Origin: CAZVLE01 sp964627855
GTDB taxonomy: Bacteria; Bacillota; Dethiobacteria; DTU022
Assembly: GCA_964627855.1 (NCBI GenBank)
Contig: CAZVLE010000100.1
Location: forward strand, 1 to 6,202
DNA: 6,202 bases
Reading direction: 5' to 3'
The translations under genes and the position numbers were made by a program. The stretch's first letter is position 1. Every line of letters starts with the position of its first letter. Below, in pieces: positions 4,997 through 6,202 of this stretch. The notes below the pieces were generated by a model. It saw only the letters and a list, made by a program, of their open reading frames with translations. It was not told the origin of the DNA and searched no databases.

Positions 4997-6202
4997 TCAT
5001 GGTTTATAAAATTTGAGCGGATCCAGCGGTTTATGCTGGTAATAAGCAAGCCATTCGCCGGACCCATCGTCATGACGAACCTCATAATGCAGATGTGGTC
5101 CTGTTGAACGGCCGGTTGAACCAAGTGTAGCTATAACATCACCCTGCTGCACAGCATCGCCTTCTTTAACCAGGTTTTCTTGATTGTGCAGATAAAGTGT
5201 CCAAAAAGAGCCGTGGTAAATAATCAGGTAATTGCCCTGGGAACCTCCCCGGCCTGAAAACCAGACTACACCACTGTCGGCAGCTAAAATATTTGTGCCC
5301 GTAGCCCCGTGAATATCAATTCCGGTATGCCAGGAGCTAAAGCCCCTGCCGGGAGTTACTTCGCCACCGCCTTCCACCGGCCAGATAAACAAACCTGATC
5401 CTACTGAAGGAACTTTGGCTGTCCCCTGAGACTCAAACTGTGTTACAGGTTCTTCAAGGATTGTCTCATTAATCTTTGTTCTATGCAGTTCGACGCCATT
5501 CTCCCGGGTGATATGGTAAACGATCTCTTTCTCTCCATCTTTTCCGGGGGTAGTAATCTCTTTTTGCACAACCCACAATTCTTCATCGTATACATATTCT
5601 GTTTCAAAGGGAATCGCTTCAGTTACCGTCACTTCCTCAACAGTAGTAACCCGAACATTCGTACCATCGATGATCAGCTTTTCATCTTCAATATTAATTT
5701 CTGAAGAAATATAAGCAAAGGGGATTGAGCTTTCATAACTAAAGGCCTGGCGACTTTTCAGTGATCCGCGTCCACTGATGTCATGCAGGAAAGCCGTCTG
5801 AGGCGGGGGAGAGTAGTCGTGAACTAAAAGTGAAACCACCTCATCAGCAGTACGGACCGCATCCGGTTCAACACTGCAGGCTTCAATGCTCAGTTCTTCA
5901 AGGACATAAACATCAAGAACCTTAACCCCGTTTCCGCTCTGGATGTATGACTCCTTTAACGAAACAATCACCGTATCAAGATCCTCCTCGGAGCCAACCG
6001 GAACAAAAGGAGATCCGTCAACCGTGATCATGTAAGCATCTGTCCGGAAAGTCATCTGCTGGCGAATCGTATCGAGCACTGCTTCGGAAGATGGCTTACT
6101 GTCCGGCCTGAACTCTTTAACCAGGTCAATCTTTGCACCCGGCTCCATATTCATGCCATATAAAGCCCCACAGCGATCAGTCAGGTGGGCAACGAACTTT
6201 TC
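4997..6202 (-). CDS. G5 domain and M23 family peptidoglycan endopeptidase, C-terminal 401 residues (5' end outside window)
   Basis: A secreted or membrane-anchored zinc metallopeptidase expected to cut peptide cross-links or stems of peptidoglycan. The frame is open to the window edge (EKFVAHLTDRCGALYG precedes the first ATG), so the N-terminus, where a signal or anchor helix is expected, is missing. In visible numbering: about 1-140 is an alpha/beta region with a TVDG strand seen in firmicute peptidases of this layout; about 180-261 is a G5 domain (VTEAIPFETEYVYD, then ENGVELHRTKI), a fold linked to cell-wall glycan binding; about 288-388 is the M23 domain. Zinc ligands are His292 and Asp296 (WHTGIDIHG) and His372 (GPHLHYEV), with His339 (LYLHN) as the probable catalytic histidine, so it looks active. 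I see no LysM domain in the visible part. The strong terminator just downstream suggests a separate transcript from walR. Cleavage specificity cannot be told from sequence. Confidence 0.9.
   Translation of the reverse strand, partial: EKFVAHLTDRCGALYGMNMEPGAKIDLVKEFRPDSKPSSEAVLDTIRQQMTFRTDAYMITVDGSPFVPVGSEEDLDTVIVSLKESYIQSGNGVKVLDVYVLEELSIEACSVEPDAVRTADEVVSLLVHDYSPPPQTAFLHDISGRGSLKSRQAFSYESSIPFAYISSEINIEDEKLIIDGTNVRVTTVEEVTVTEAIPFETEYVYDEELWVVQKEITTPGKDGEKEIVYHITRENGVELHRTKINETILEEPVTQFESQGTAKVPSVGSGLFIWPVEGGGEVTPGRGFSSWHTGIDIHGATGTNILAADSGVVWFSGRGGSQGNYLIIYHGSFWTLYLHNQENLVKEGDAVQQGDVIATLGSTGRSTGPHLHYEVRHDDGSGEWLAYYQHKPLDPLKFYKP

Noticed and set aside
4942..5124. Minus-strand 60-codon frame over the terminator and the end of the peptidase gene
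   Set aside because: It overlaps the conserved M23 C-terminus in another frame and runs through the terminator palindrome, and the product has no recognisable features.

Overview
The window is an ordinary-looking, chromosomal, minus-strand block from a Gram-positive (Firmicutes) bacterium. It carries the essential WalRK (YycFG) cell-wall two-component system with its two membrane-anchored accessory proteins. WalR is close to textbook, WalK has the full sensor/HAMP/PAS/kinase layout, and yycH and yycI follow in the canonical order. Base composition looks moderate. The accessory-protein pair, the G5-M23 hydrolase next to walR and murA at the far end suggest a Clostridia-like lineage (Peptococcaceae/Syntrophomonas type) more than Bacillus or Staphylococcus. 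That placement is inference only.

Layout, read in the direction of transcription (high to low coordinates): (1) 6202-4997, the C-terminal 401 residues of a secreted G5-domain plus M23 peptidoglycan endopeptidase, whose 5' end lies outside the window. (2) 4996-4868, a 129-bp intergenic region holding a strong intrinsic terminator (a perfect 24-bp palindrome followed by a T tract), a weaker inverted repeat, a weak candidate promoter and the walR ribosome binding site. (3) 4867-4172, walR. (4) about 4200-2374, walK, overlapping the end of walR; its true start is unclear. (5) 2377-1028, yycH (walH), TTG start, 4-nt overlap with walK. (6) 1031-144, yycI (walI), ATG start, 4-nt overlap with yycH. 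(7) 143-94, a 50-bp gap with a good Shine-Dalgarno and no visible terminator. (8) 93-1, the first 31 codons of murA. There is no gene-free stretch longer than 129 bp, and I see no tRNA, rRNA, CRISPR, insertion sequence or phage signature.

How they fit together: WalK senses a cell-envelope state and phosphorylates WalR. YycH and YycI are single-pass proteins that bind WalK in the membrane and tune it. WalR is known in model Firmicutes to control peptidoglycan hydrolases. Here the system is flanked by a peptidoglycan hydrolase upstream (own terminator, so probably a separate transcript) and by the first committed enzyme of peptidoglycan precursor synthesis downstream (probably the same transcript). 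The points worth a second look are the missing conventional start codon for WalK, the partly lost zinc site in the WalK PAS domain, and murA in the downstream slot where yycJ is usual in Bacillus. I did not find evidence for a previously undescribed system.
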